Shown: positions 1 through 6,149 of the stretch, piece after piece
How positions within the stretch are numbered: position 1 is the first letter of the stretch
How the letters are laid out: every line of letters begins with the position of its first letter
Source of the DNA: Microcaldota archaeon
GTDB taxonomy: Archaea > Micrarchaeota > Micrarchaeia > Micrarchaeales > CABMGC01
DNA: 16,085 nt
Direction of reading: 5' to 3'
Assembly: GCA_021791075.1 (NCBI GenBank)
Contig: JAJYXH010000042.1
Location: 1-16,085, forward strand
Position numbers and translations under genes: made by a program
The notes under the pieces: model-generated
What the model was told of the DNA's origin: nothing
Databases searched by the model: none
What the model saw: the letters and a program-made list of their open reading frames with translations, nothing else

Positions 1-134
1 GCCAGAAAGTCCTTAAACCTTTCCTGCCTCAACATATTGTACCGGTATTTCGGGCACCACTCAAGGTGGAAAACAAGTTGTCCGACGCCGTGCACAGAGT
101 TCGATTCAAAGCTTCCGCTATTCATGTGGTTCAT
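1..134 (-). CDS. tnpA: IS200/IS605-family TnpA transposase, N-terminal part, cut by window edge
   Basis: Reading the minus strand from ATG at 134 gives a continuous frame to the window edge. It contains VHGVGQLVFHLEWCPKYRYN, which matches the first beta-strand region of Y1 (HUH) transposases of the IS200/IS605 family (pattern H-x-x-(W/F)-x-(P/T)-K-Y-R-(Y/R)). These enzymes cut and paste single-stranded DNA at hairpin ends. The HUH motif and catalytic tyrosine would lie outside the window, so integrity cannot be judged. The frame stays open upstream to about 233, with possible GTG (215) and TTG (194) starts; residues such as LYAAQNCQRM there could belong to the protein, so the start is uncertain. 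The hairpin-forming DNA just upstream (221-276) fits an element end. Confidence 0.72.
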   Translation of the reverse strand, partial: MNHMNSGSFESNSVHGVGQLVFHLEWCPKYRYNMLRQERFKDFL

Positions 135-220
135 TCTCTGGCAGTTCTGTGCCGCGTAAAGGCCGCGGCACAGCTGCCACTGAGAATTTATCAAAGAGAA
201 GACGTTTATTTGCACTGTGT

Positions 221-276
221 TGGAGGGTTCAATTCATCCAGTCGCCATAAATGGCGAGGGTTTCTTTCGCCCTCCA
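221..276. repeat. Nested hairpins, probable IS200/IS605 element end
   Basis: A 7-bp outer stem pairs TGGAGGG (221-227) with CCCTCCA (270-276). Inside it, TCGCCAT (242-248) pairs perfectly with ATGGCGA (251-257). The block lies just upstream of the partial tnpA. Elements of this family have subterminal hairpins rather than inverted repeats, and the GCC..GGCGAGGG sequence resembles the structured ends of tnpB-carrying members. The assignment rests on structure and position; the exact cleavage site is not visible. Confidence 0.45.
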
Positions 277-315
277 AACCACCCACTTCCGAATATATTA
301 TATCGCCAAACGCAA

Positions 316-349
316 GGTATTTATTACTGCCGGTATATATGGTATATAC
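316..349 (+). promoter_or_regulatory. Promoter and possible operator of first vapBC
   Basis: An A/T-rich stretch GTATTTATTA (316-325) is a TATA-box candidate 33-42 bp before the vapB ATG. It is followed by two tandem 8-9-bp repeats, GGTATATAT (332-340) and GGTATATAC (341-349). The second contains the self-complementary GTATATAC. Ribbon-helix-helix antitoxins usually bind short repeats overlapping their own promoter, so these repeats are the likely VapB operator. Which A/T block acts as the TATA box is uncertain. Confidence 0.45.
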
Positions 350-357
350 GTGAGTTT

Positions 358-600
358 ATGCGCTATAGTGAGACAATACTCGTCAAACTAGACAAAGACA
401 CCAAAAGGGGAATGAAGAGCGTTAAGACTAACTGGTCTGGACTGATACGCGAGTTTATACGTAATGAGATCAATAAAAAGAGGAATATAGCCAGAGCTGA
501 GAGGTTAAGGGCCAAACTATTTAGACGCGTCGGTGGAGCAAGCAGCACGGAGATGATAAGGAGGATGAGGGAGTCGAGATATGGACCAGATAGTACTTGA
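358..600 (+). CDS. vapB: VapB-type antitoxin (ribbon-helix-helix)
   Basis: An 80-residue basic protein. Its N-terminus (SETILVKLDKDT) has the short beta-strand of ribbon-helix-helix DNA-binding antitoxins, followed by helices and a charged tail with RMRESR near the end that would bind the toxin. ATG 358 was chosen because the upstream extension (217-357) reads through element-end DNA and lacks a conserved-looking sequence. It overlaps the downstream vapC by 20 bp, as in coupled toxin-antitoxin operons. The C-terminal half resembles that of the second VapB in this window (ERL...L..VG...I..RESR), so the two are probably paralogous. The antitoxin should neutralise VapC and repress the operon. 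Confidence 0.75.
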   Translation: MRYSETILVKLDKDTKRGMKSVKTNWSGLIREFIRNEINKKRNIARAERLRAKLFRRVGGASSTEMIRRMRESRYGPDST

Positions 601-1000
601 CACAAACGTGATAGCAAAACTCTTTCTGAAAGAAGAATGGTCGGATATCGCCCTAAAGATAAAGGATGCGCATGTGGATGGGAAGATCGAGGTAACGCTG
701 CCTTCGTTAACAAGGTATGAGCTTATAAACGTCCTTAAGTATAAGAGTTTTGAGAAGGAAGAAGTAAGGGAGGCCTTGGAAGTGATAAGCGACTATGCAT
801 TCTCGATGATCGAACCTGATGACATTTTGGTAAATAAGATTGTTGATTTTTCTGCGGATTACGACATATCAGGATACGCTGCCACATACGTGGCACTTGC
901 AAACCATATAGGCGCACTATTCTATACGGCGGATGACAAGATGCTCAGGAAGGTCAAGAAACTTGATTTTGTCAAGCATTTAAGCGGCTATCACATCTGA
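581..1000 (+). CDS. vapC: VapC-type PIN-domain toxin with altered active site
   Basis: A 139-residue PIN-domain protein. VapC toxins are Mg-dependent RNases that cleave tRNA or rRNA. Three of the four expected acidic residues are visible: D7 (VLDTNV), E47 (LTRYELINVL) and D118/D119 (YTADDKML). The usual third acid, in the S-x-Y-D-A-x-Y motif, is replaced: the sequence reads ISGYAATYVALA, so Ala100 stands where the second VapC of this window has Asp88 (ISFYDAAY). The codon is GCT, one base from GAT. The fold is otherwise complete, so the toxin may be weak or inactive. It follows vapB with a 20-bp overlap. Its stop lies in a perfect stem-loop shared with the convergent ATP-grasp gene. Confidence 0.85.
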   Translation: MDQIVLDTNVIAKLFLKEEWSDIALKIKDAHVDGKIEVTLPSLTRYELINVLKYKSFEKEEVREALEVISDYAFSMIEPDDILVNKIVDFSADYDISGYAATYVALANHIGALFYTADDKMLRKVKKLDFVKHLSGYHI

Positions 1001-1005
1001 TAGCC
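986..1005. terminator. Stem-loop at convergent vapC / ATP-grasp junction
   Basis: GGCTATCA (986-993) and TGATAGCC (998-1005) form a perfect 8-bp stem with the 4-base loop CATC. TAAGC (981-985) and GCTTA (1011-1015) extend it past a 5-base bulge. The vapC stop (998-1000) lies in the stem and the ATP-grasp stop (1013-1015) in the outer extension. No T-run follows, so it may stabilise mRNA 3' ends rather than terminate in the bacterial manner. Confidence 0.5.
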
Positions 1006-1012
1006 AAGTTGC

Positions 1013-1912
1013 TTATGCCTTCAGCTTCGATATAAGATGGCTTACTATGTGCTCCGCCGGATCCACACCGGTGACGGACTTGAATCCAGACCATCCGACC
1101 GTCGGATTCGTCTCGAGAATATAATATCCGTCTTTAGTCTCTACCATGTCTATACCTGCAAAGTCCAGACCCATTGCCTTAGTGGCCTTTATCGCGAGTT
1201 CGCTCATCTCACCGTTTATCTTGGCCTTTCGCGGAACGCCGCCCTGCGAGATATTGCTCTTCCACGTCTTACCCTTCCTGAACTCTGCGCCTATCACCTT
1301 GTCTCCGACTACGATTATCCTGTAATCGCCTCCCCCCTTCTTCTCTAGGAATCTCTGCACGTATATCGGCTTGTTAACGTTCACGAAGTAGCTGAATATG
1401 TGCATGGCAACATCAGGGTCGTCGACCTTGAAGACTCCGAGCCCTAGGCCGCTTCTCAGAGGTTTGATCACCGAGCTCTTGAACTCCCTAGTTGCACGGT
1501 ATCCGGCAAAGAAGTCCTCGCTTGAGACGGTGTCCGGAACAGGAAGGCCTGCCTCCGAGAGGGTGACTAGCGTGGAGAACTTGTCGCTCGCGGAAAGCCA
1601 CGGCATGACGTTGTTCATCACATAGGTTCCGCAGATCTCGAGCGATCTCAGTGTCCAGATCCTCTGGCCCAACTGCTCGTAGTCCTTCACTATGCCGATG
1701 TTCCTTAGAAGGGCTCCGTCGAGTTTCTCTTCTGTTATCCCGTGCATGTCTGCCGATGCGAAGACGGAGACCTTCCCGTTTCCCATTCTTACCCCGGCCC
1801 TGTCAACCAGGAATTCGCAAGGTACGTGGCCGTGTCTCTTTATGGCGGATCTGAGGTCCGACATGCCTGTCATCGCTCTCTCCTCCGAAGCGGCGATAAG
1901 TCCGATTCTCAT
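1013..1912 (-). CDS. RimK/LysX-type ATP-grasp ligase
   Basis: A 299-residue ATP-grasp protein, the usual length for the RimK/LysX/MptN group, which joins an amino acid (often glutamate) to a carboxylate by an acyl-phosphate intermediate. Visible elements are the lid lysine and glycine loop (VIKPLRSGLGLGV, about 148-160), GDYRIIVVGD (195-204), the KSNISQGG loop (218-225), GIDMVE (253-258) and the Mg-binding ILETNPTVGWSGF (265-277, E267 and N269). ATG 1912 was preferred over an in-frame GTG at 1921, since MRIGLIAAS is a typical opening strand. It starts 12 bp after the kinase-like gene and closes the operon. The substrate cannot be read: lysine-carrier, ribosomal, pterin and F420 ligases all share this fold. 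A neighbour-based guess is modification of a lipid- or glycan-linked acceptor. Confidence 0.8.
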   Translation of the reverse strand: MRIGLIAASEERAMTGMSDLRSAIKRHGHVPCEFLVDRAGVRMGNGKVSVFASADMHGITEEKLDGALLRNIGIVKDYEQLGQRIWTLRSLEICGTYVMNNVMPWLSASDKFSTLVTLSEAGLPVPDTVSSEDFFAGYRATREFKSSVIKPLRSGLGLGVFKVDDPDVAMHIFSYFVNVNKPIYVQRFLEKKGGGDYRIIVVGDKVIGAEFRKGKTWKSNISQGGVPRKAKINGEMSELAIKATKAMGLDFAGIDMVETKDGYYILETNPTVGWSGFKSVTGVDPAEHIVSHLISKLKA

Positions 1913-1924
1913 AAATATCACATT

Positions 1925-2863
1925 TTAAAGCGCGTTGACTGCAAGAATTATTGCCACAAGCACTATCGAGACTGCAAAGTTATCGTCAAGCTTCCAGGGA
2001 AGGGACTCTACGAGGGCCGCAATGAAGGCTATAGGAATGGCGAGAGGTCCGATCACAATGTATCCGATAATAAATGTGGTAAGGAAGTAGACTAGAGAGC
2101 CGGCCACGCTCTTGCCCGAATTGTGGGGGAGCCTTGCGCTCTTGTAGCTGACTCCGACGATGGTTGCGGCCGAGTCGCCTATGAAGATTGCGCCGAAGAT
2201 GACTATCACGTAGGGAGTTGCAAGGAACGATACGGCTATGAGCGCGCCCAGCGCAAGCCAGAGCGCACCTAGTCCAAGCGCGGTATTCCTTCTTTCAAAA
2301 TAATACATGGTCTTGGAGAGGCTCTTGAGCCTTCCATCCTTGGAGACGTTCACTACGAAGACTCCCAGAATTATGACGAAGAGCAGTATGACGTCAGCGA
2401 GCATCGTGTTCAGGAGATAGAATGCGGATATGAGGGCGATGCCGAATATTATCTGGATGACATCCCTCCTTATCTCAAGGTGCTTGTCCCCTGTCTTCTC
2501 CTTTATGCCCTTCATCATCGCAACCTCGCTGAGCATGCCGAGGAGCATCGCCTGTGCCATGAGTGCCAGACCCATGGCGTAAGAGACGAATATGTAGACT
2601 ATGGCGAACGCGAGGTAGACGAAGTTCATGTCCGACCCGTAGGTGGAGAGCATGCCATTGAAGATTATCATCCCGAGGATCAGCTGTATTATCTGGACGC
2701 CGCTCTCCCCCTCATATCCGAATAGGAGCACTCCGAGGGACATGAAGAGCATGAATAGGGTGAACTTCTTCCACCTCTTCTTGTCTGATGTGTATATGAG
2801 CCTATAGACAAAGAGAGCGATCATCGCGCCGTACGCGAAAGCCCCAAGATAGTATGCAATCAT
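1925..2863 (-). CDS. Dolichol/phytol kinase-like CTP-dependent membrane kinase
   Basis: A 312-residue protein, nearly all membrane segments (about 8-10). The C-terminal half holds the signatures of the SEC59/phytol-kinase family: RRNTALGLGALW (about 191), the GDSAA motif (229-233), NSGKSVAGS (248-256) and ALVESLPWKLDDNF (283-296). These enzymes phosphorylate polyprenols with CTP at the inner face of the membrane. The start is set by a full Shine-Dalgarno AGGAGGT seven bases before ATG 2863; an in-frame TTG at 2881 lies upstream of that site and is unlikely. The gene follows DUF2070 by 21 bp in an operon led by a cis-prenyltransferase, so a role in making or recycling polyprenyl phosphate is likely. 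The exact alcohol substrate is inferred. Confidence 0.75.
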   Translation of the reverse strand: MIAYYLGAFAYGAMIALFVYRLIYTSDKKRWKKFTLFMLFMSLGVLLFGYEGESGVQIIQLILGMIIFNGMLSTYGSDMNFVYLAFAIVYIFVSYAMGLALMAQAMLLGMLSEVAMMKGIKEKTGDKHLEIRRDVIQIIFGIALISAFYLLNTMLADVILLFVIILGVFVVNVSKDGRLKSLSKTMYYFERRNTALGLGALWLALGALIAVSFLATPYVIVIFGAIFIGDSAATIVGVSYKSARLPHNSGKSVAGSLVYFLTTFIIGYIVIGPLAIPIAFIAALVESLPWKLDDNFAVSIVLVAIILAVNAL

Positions 2864-2870
2864 TTCGGTG

Positions 2871-2877
2871 ACCTCCT
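2871..2877 (-). promoter_or_regulatory. Strong Shine-Dalgarno deciding the kinase-like start
   Basis: On the minus strand AGGAGGT lies seven bases before ATG 2863 and just after the DUF2070 stop (2885-2887). It shows that internal genes of this operon use leadered initiation and fixes the start of the kinase-like protein. Confidence 0.75.
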
Positions 2878-2884
2878 CCAACGA

Positions 2885-4735
2885 CTAAAGTATGTATATG
2901 ACCCAGGCTGCTGCAACAAAGCAGGCTGCTATTACGAACGGGACCGTGTGCTTGAACGTGCGTATCGCATCCTTGCCGGCCTTTACGAGTACCTCATCGG
3001 CGCCCCTCCCCCAGACGCTGAAGTTCCTCATCGTTATTGTGCTGTGGGACGCGGCGACGCGCTCCAGCCTGTCAGAGGCCTCGCCGACAATCCTGTCGAG
3101 CGTTGGCATGACCTCACTTGGCTTCGTCTCCCTTCCAAGAGCGTTGCTCGCGGGCAGTGCTATAGAGTTTACAGCGTGCGTGTCTGTTGTGCAGAGCTCC
3201 ATATCCAATCCGAACTTCTCCTTCATGTGATTTATAACCTCGTTCCTGAAACCCGGGAGCATGTTGTTGGAGTCGAAGTAGATTATCCCGAACCGCCTCT
3301 TTCCAAACTCGAATATGCCTACGCTCGTATAACCTTCACCGAGATCCTTCTTCCCGTGCAGCGCCGGCTTAAGCCTTGTGCATGCGGCGCCAAATCTCAT
3401 TGCATACGCACGCTCGCCGAGACTCTTCGAACTTCCGATTATCGCGTTCCTGTACTGCTCCACGTACTTCGAGCCTTTGTATATTCCCCTGAGCTCGTCG
3501 CCAGGTGCCGACTCGAATCTGGAGTTGTGCGCGTCTATAAGCATGACCTTCGAGCCGCCGTTTCCAGCGCATCTCGCAAGTTCAAGCCCAACGTCCCTGT
3601 CTATGTCCTCAGTAACGTACGGGGCCTTGCTCAGCGTAAGCAGGTTTACGCCGTTTATCCTCATGTTGAGTGCCCTGCACTTTCCGCTCCTGCCGAGCGC
3701 GAACGATCCCGATGCGGGTCTTCCGCCCTCCCTCATGAGCACGTCTACGGCATCGCCTATCTGCCTCTTCATTGAGGTTATCTGGTTTGCACTGACGGGA
3801 TTGTCTCCGGCGCTTACCGCCCCGTGCATCACGAACGGCACCGCGCCGTATCTCTGCTCTATGAACCTGCCTATCTGCTCTGTTGCGACGCTTCCGCCTA
3901 CGCTGGAGAACGGACCGTAGTGTATGTCGGGCTTCACGAGCACGGCTCCCTTGTGCCCCCTTCCCTTCAGCACCAGTATGTCTATTCCAACATCCCTCTT
4001 CTGGCCTGCCTTCCCGAGAAGGTCGGCCCTTGGGTTTACGTCCAGGAGCCACTGCTGTACCATCGCGTTGAAGACCGCGATCCCGCTTATGTCGAGGGAC
4101 TTCTTTGCCGGCCTGTCTATCAGGTATATCACCAGGTAGCCGAAGGCCAGGAAGACGAGCATGCCGCCATAGAGCTTCAGGAGGATCGCATTAAGCGGAA
4201 GGTTCAGGGCAAAGATGTACTGCCCGAAAGGTATGAAGAAGAGAATGTTGAGCACGGGCTGCACGGCTGCAAGGAGCACTGAGCTCCTCCTGTATCCCAT
4301 GGCCACCTTGTTTATCAGGAACCAGTATCCGTAGATTCCGGCATTGATCAGTATGAGGAGGATAGATGCGAGCAGGTAGTGCTTGAATATCGAGTACACC
4401 ATGGCCACGATGATGAATGCGAGAGCGTAGATTGCAGAGACCGCCGTTGTAGGGTACATGGCATGCCGCATGCGCAGCTTCCACTTGAAGCCCTTGATGA
4501 CTATCGAGGTCAGAAGCGCCGGTAGGGTCACGGCCATTATTCCCCCTGCCGCAGTGTAGAGAAGGTATCCGTTGTAGCCGGGATTACCTATGTTTATTAT
4601 GAACCCGGAGCACAGGCCAACTCCGGCGCCCAGTACGACGAGCATGAACGTTTGGAGCTGTGCTGAAGGGGCGGTTATGTTGAAGTACCTGGTATACTTA
4701 CTTACGTCTATATTCTTGTTTGGCATACCAAACAC
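2885..4735 (-). CDS. DUF2070 integral membrane protein
   Basis: About 616 residues. The N-terminal third has roughly six membrane helices (about 28-205), then a large soluble domain (about 215-595), then one C-terminal membrane helix (598-616). The soluble part has the conserved Asp/His/Gly motifs of DUF2070, an archaeal family of unknown function: DIHYGPFSSVGGS (270-282), MHGAVSAGDN (303-312), LIDAHNSRFE (399-408), IYFDSNN (485-491) and TTDTHAV (516-522). The spread of D-x-H and H/N residues suggests a metal-dependent hydrolase, which is inference. The start is GTG 4735, one base after the uppS stop; an in-frame ATG lies at 4726. Its place between a prenyl-diphosphate synthase and a polyprenol-kinase-like gene suggests work on polyprenyl lipids. 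Confidence 0.82.
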   Translation of the reverse strand: MFGMPNKNIDVSKYTRYFNITAPSAQLQTFMLVVLGAGVGLCSGFIINIGNPGYNGYLLYTAAGGIMAVTLPALLTSIVIKGFKWKLRMRHAMYPTTAVSAIYALAFIIVAMVYSIFKHYLLASILLILINAGIYGYWFLINKVAMGYRRSSVLLAAVQPVLNILFFIPFGQYIFALNLPLNAILLKLYGGMLVFLAFGYLVIYLIDRPAKKSLDISGIAVFNAMVQQWLLDVNPRADLLGKAGQKRDVGIDILVLKGRGHKGAVLVKPDIHYGPFSSVGGSVATEQIGRFIEQRYGAVPFVMHGAVSAGDNPVSANQITSMKRQIGDAVDVLMREGGRPASGSFALGRSGKCRALNMRINGVNLLTLSKAPYVTEDIDRDVGLELARCAGNGGSKVMLIDAHNSRFESAPGDELRGIYKGSKYVEQYRNAIIGSSKSLGERAYAMRFGAACTRLKPALHGKKDLGEGYTSVGIFEFGKRRFGIIYFDSNNMLPGFRNEVINHMKEKFGLDMELCTTDTHAVNSIALPASNALGRETKPSEVMPTLDRIVGEASDRLERVAASHSTITMRNFSVWGRGADEVLVKAGKDAIRTFKHTVPFVIAACFVAAAWVIYIL

Positions 4736-4736
4736 G

Positions 4737-5441
4737 TTATCTTCCGAATCTTCTCTGTCTCTTGCCGTAGTCGTTTATTGCCAGCCTTAGGTCATCCTTC
4801 GTAAAGTCAGGCCAGAGCTTCTTGGAGAAGTAGAGCTCGGAGTAAGCGGATTGCCACGGCATGAATCCAGAGAGCCTCTGCTCCCCCGATGTCCTTATTA
4901 TCAGGTCTATGTTGGGTATGTTATAGGAGAGCAGCGACTGCTCGAATATCTTCTCGAAGTGCTCGCCTCCCTTTCTCTTGAAGTTAATCGCGGCCTTCTT
5001 GGCAGCATGAAGTATGTCGTCCTTGCCGCCATATCCCAGAAGCATGTTTATGACGCGCTCGCCGTACCTGCTTGTCTCGGCCTCTATCTTATGGAGCGAT
5101 GCGATCAGGTCCTTTGGCATTATGTCCCGGTTCGCTATTATCCTTACACGGGTCTTGTTCTTGTGCAGCCTCTCAAGTATCTTCTTGTCGTTAGCCACCT
5201 TCTTGTAGATGCTGAAAAGGGTGTTGACCTCCTCCCTTGGCCTCGAGAGGTTCTCCGACGAGAGAGCCCATACGGTGACGCTGTTTACGCCATAGTTCTT
5301 GCACCACTCGCTGAACTCTATGAACTTGTTAACCCCAAGATTGTATCCGTCGAATATGGACATCCTGTGCGCCCTTGCCCATCGCCGGTTTCCATCGGGG
5401 ATCAGGGCGATTGTAGCTGGGGCAGATTCCGTGCTCATCAT
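4737..5441 (-). CDS. uppS: cis-prenyltransferase (UPP / polyprenyl diphosphate synthase)
   Basis: A 234-residue soluble enzyme of the UppS/Dhdds family, which condenses isopentenyl diphosphate onto an allylic diphosphate to make long cis-polyprenyl diphosphate, the lipid carrier for glycans. Signatures are IPDGNRRWA (14-22, catalytic D16), TVWALSSENLSRP (56-68) and the C-terminal IIRTSGEQRLSGFMPWQSAYSE (181-202, R183, R189 and E202). The length fits the family. ATG 5441 has a good Shine-Dalgarno (GAGGT at 5447-5451 on the minus strand, 5-base spacer). It is the first gene of a minus-strand operon with DUF2070 and the dolichol-kinase-like gene. In archaea the product is expected to be a dolichol-type or C50-C60 polyprenyl diphosphate. 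Confidence 0.93.
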   Translation of the reverse strand: MMSTESAPATIALIPDGNRRWARAHRMSIFDGYNLGVNKFIEFSEWCKNYGVNSVTVWALSSENLSRPREEVNTLFSIYKKVANDKKILERLHKNKTRVRIIANRDIMPKDLIASLHKIEAETSRYGERVINMLLGYGGKDDILHAAKKAAINFKRKGGEHFEKIFEQSLLSYNIPNIDLIIRTSGEQRLSGFMPWQSAYSELYFSKKLWPDFTKDDLRLAINDYGKRQRRFGR

Positions 5442-5480
5442 TTCGTACCTCTGATATACGGATATACTTTATACTACTTT

Positions 5481-5488
5481 ATTTTTAA
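5481..5488 (-). promoter_or_regulatory. Putative uppS operon promoter (TATA box)
   Basis: On the minus strand TTAAAAAT lies about 40 bp before the uppS ATG and would place transcription start near 5458, giving a short leader containing the GAGGT ribosome site. It heads the four-gene minus-strand operon. Another A/T block (GTATAAAGTATA, nearer the gene) is an alternative. Confidence 0.4.
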
Positions 5489-5562
5489 CTGTTGTGGGGA
5501 ACTGACTGCTGCATAAGGCATGGCGCTCCGGGACCTTCTACTTGCAACGTATCCCATATCAA

Positions 5563-5574
5563 CGTATATATTTG
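5563..5574 (+). promoter_or_regulatory. Putative apt-pyk promoter (TATA box)
   Basis: CGTATATATTTG lies about 32-43 bp before the apt ATG and would start transcription near 5592, leaving a leader of about 14 bases. The octamer CAACGTAT occurs at 5545-5552 and again at 5560-5567 just before and into this box, possibly a regulator site. The rest of the intergenic stretch 5489-5544 shows nothing recognisable; it is not a tRNA. Confidence 0.45.
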
Positions 5575-5605
5575 TTGCGGATCATGGGTGATATGGAGAA
5601 TTTGG

Positions 5606-6136
5606 ATGGAGAGAGAGACTGAGTTGCTCGTCAGGGGCAGGATAAGGGACATACCCGATTACCCGAAGAAGGGAATTGTCTTCAAGGACATAACGCCGCT
5701 TCTAAAGGACAATGGGGCATTCGCGGCCTGCATAGACGAGCTCGCCAAGGATGTGCGGGGGCTGAAGCCGGACTACATAGTGGGCATGGAGTCGCGCGGT
5801 TTCATATTGGGTGGAGCACTGGCGTACAAGCTCAAGCTGGGATTCATACCCGCAAGGAAGCAGGGCAAGCTCCCTTATGACAAGGTGAGCAGGAGCTATG
5901 GCCTTGAGTACGGAACCGCGACGCTAGAGATGCACAAGGATGCGATCGAGAGGGACAGCAAGATACTGATAGTGGATGATCTTCTCGCAACGGGCGGCAC
6001 GGCAAAGGCTACTGCGGGTCTCGTCGAGGAGCTCGGGGGCAAGGTGCTCGGATTCGCGTTTCTCATAGAGCTTGCGGAGCTGAACGGAAGGAAGGCCCTT
6101 CCTGCAGGTGAAGTGATCTCACTGATAAAATATTGA
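5606..6136 (+). CDS. apt: Adenine phosphoribosyltransferase
   Basis: A 176-residue type I phosphoribosyltransferase, the usual length for Apt, which makes AMP from adenine and PRPP in purine salvage. The Apt opening IRDIPDYPKKGIVFKDITPLL (13-33) is clear, as is the PRPP-binding loop ILIVDDLLATGGTAKA (120-135) and the GMESRGFILGG loop (60-70). ATG 5606 was chosen because the frame upstream to 5492 is unlike the family and would include the promoter. It is followed 13 bp later by pyruvate kinase, so the two are probably co-transcribed. Confidence 0.93.
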   Translation: MERETELLVRGRIRDIPDYPKKGIVFKDITPLLKDNGAFAACIDELAKDVRGLKPDYIVGMESRGFILGGALAYKLKLGFIPARKQGKLPYDKVSRSYGLEYGTATLEMHKDAIERDSKILIVDDLLATGGTAKATAGLVEELGGKVLGFAFLIELAELNGRKALPAGEVISLIKY

Positions 6137-6149
6137 TAAAGGTTTTACA

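Noticed and set aside
217..357. N-terminal extension of the first VapB
   Set aside because: The frame is open but reads through hairpin and promoter DNA, and the family begins at about the chosen ATG.
2948..3775. Long plus-strand open frame opposite DUF2070
   Set aside because: It is antisense to a well-supported gene, has no recognisable domain and no ribosome site.
5489..5605. Possible tRNA or small RNA upstream of apt
   Set aside because: No cloverleaf or T-arm consensus could be found on either strand; only promoter-like elements are seen.
5492..5605. Upstream extension of adenine phosphoribosyltransferase
   Set aside because: The residues (many Cys, Trp) do not match the family and the stretch contains the TATA box.
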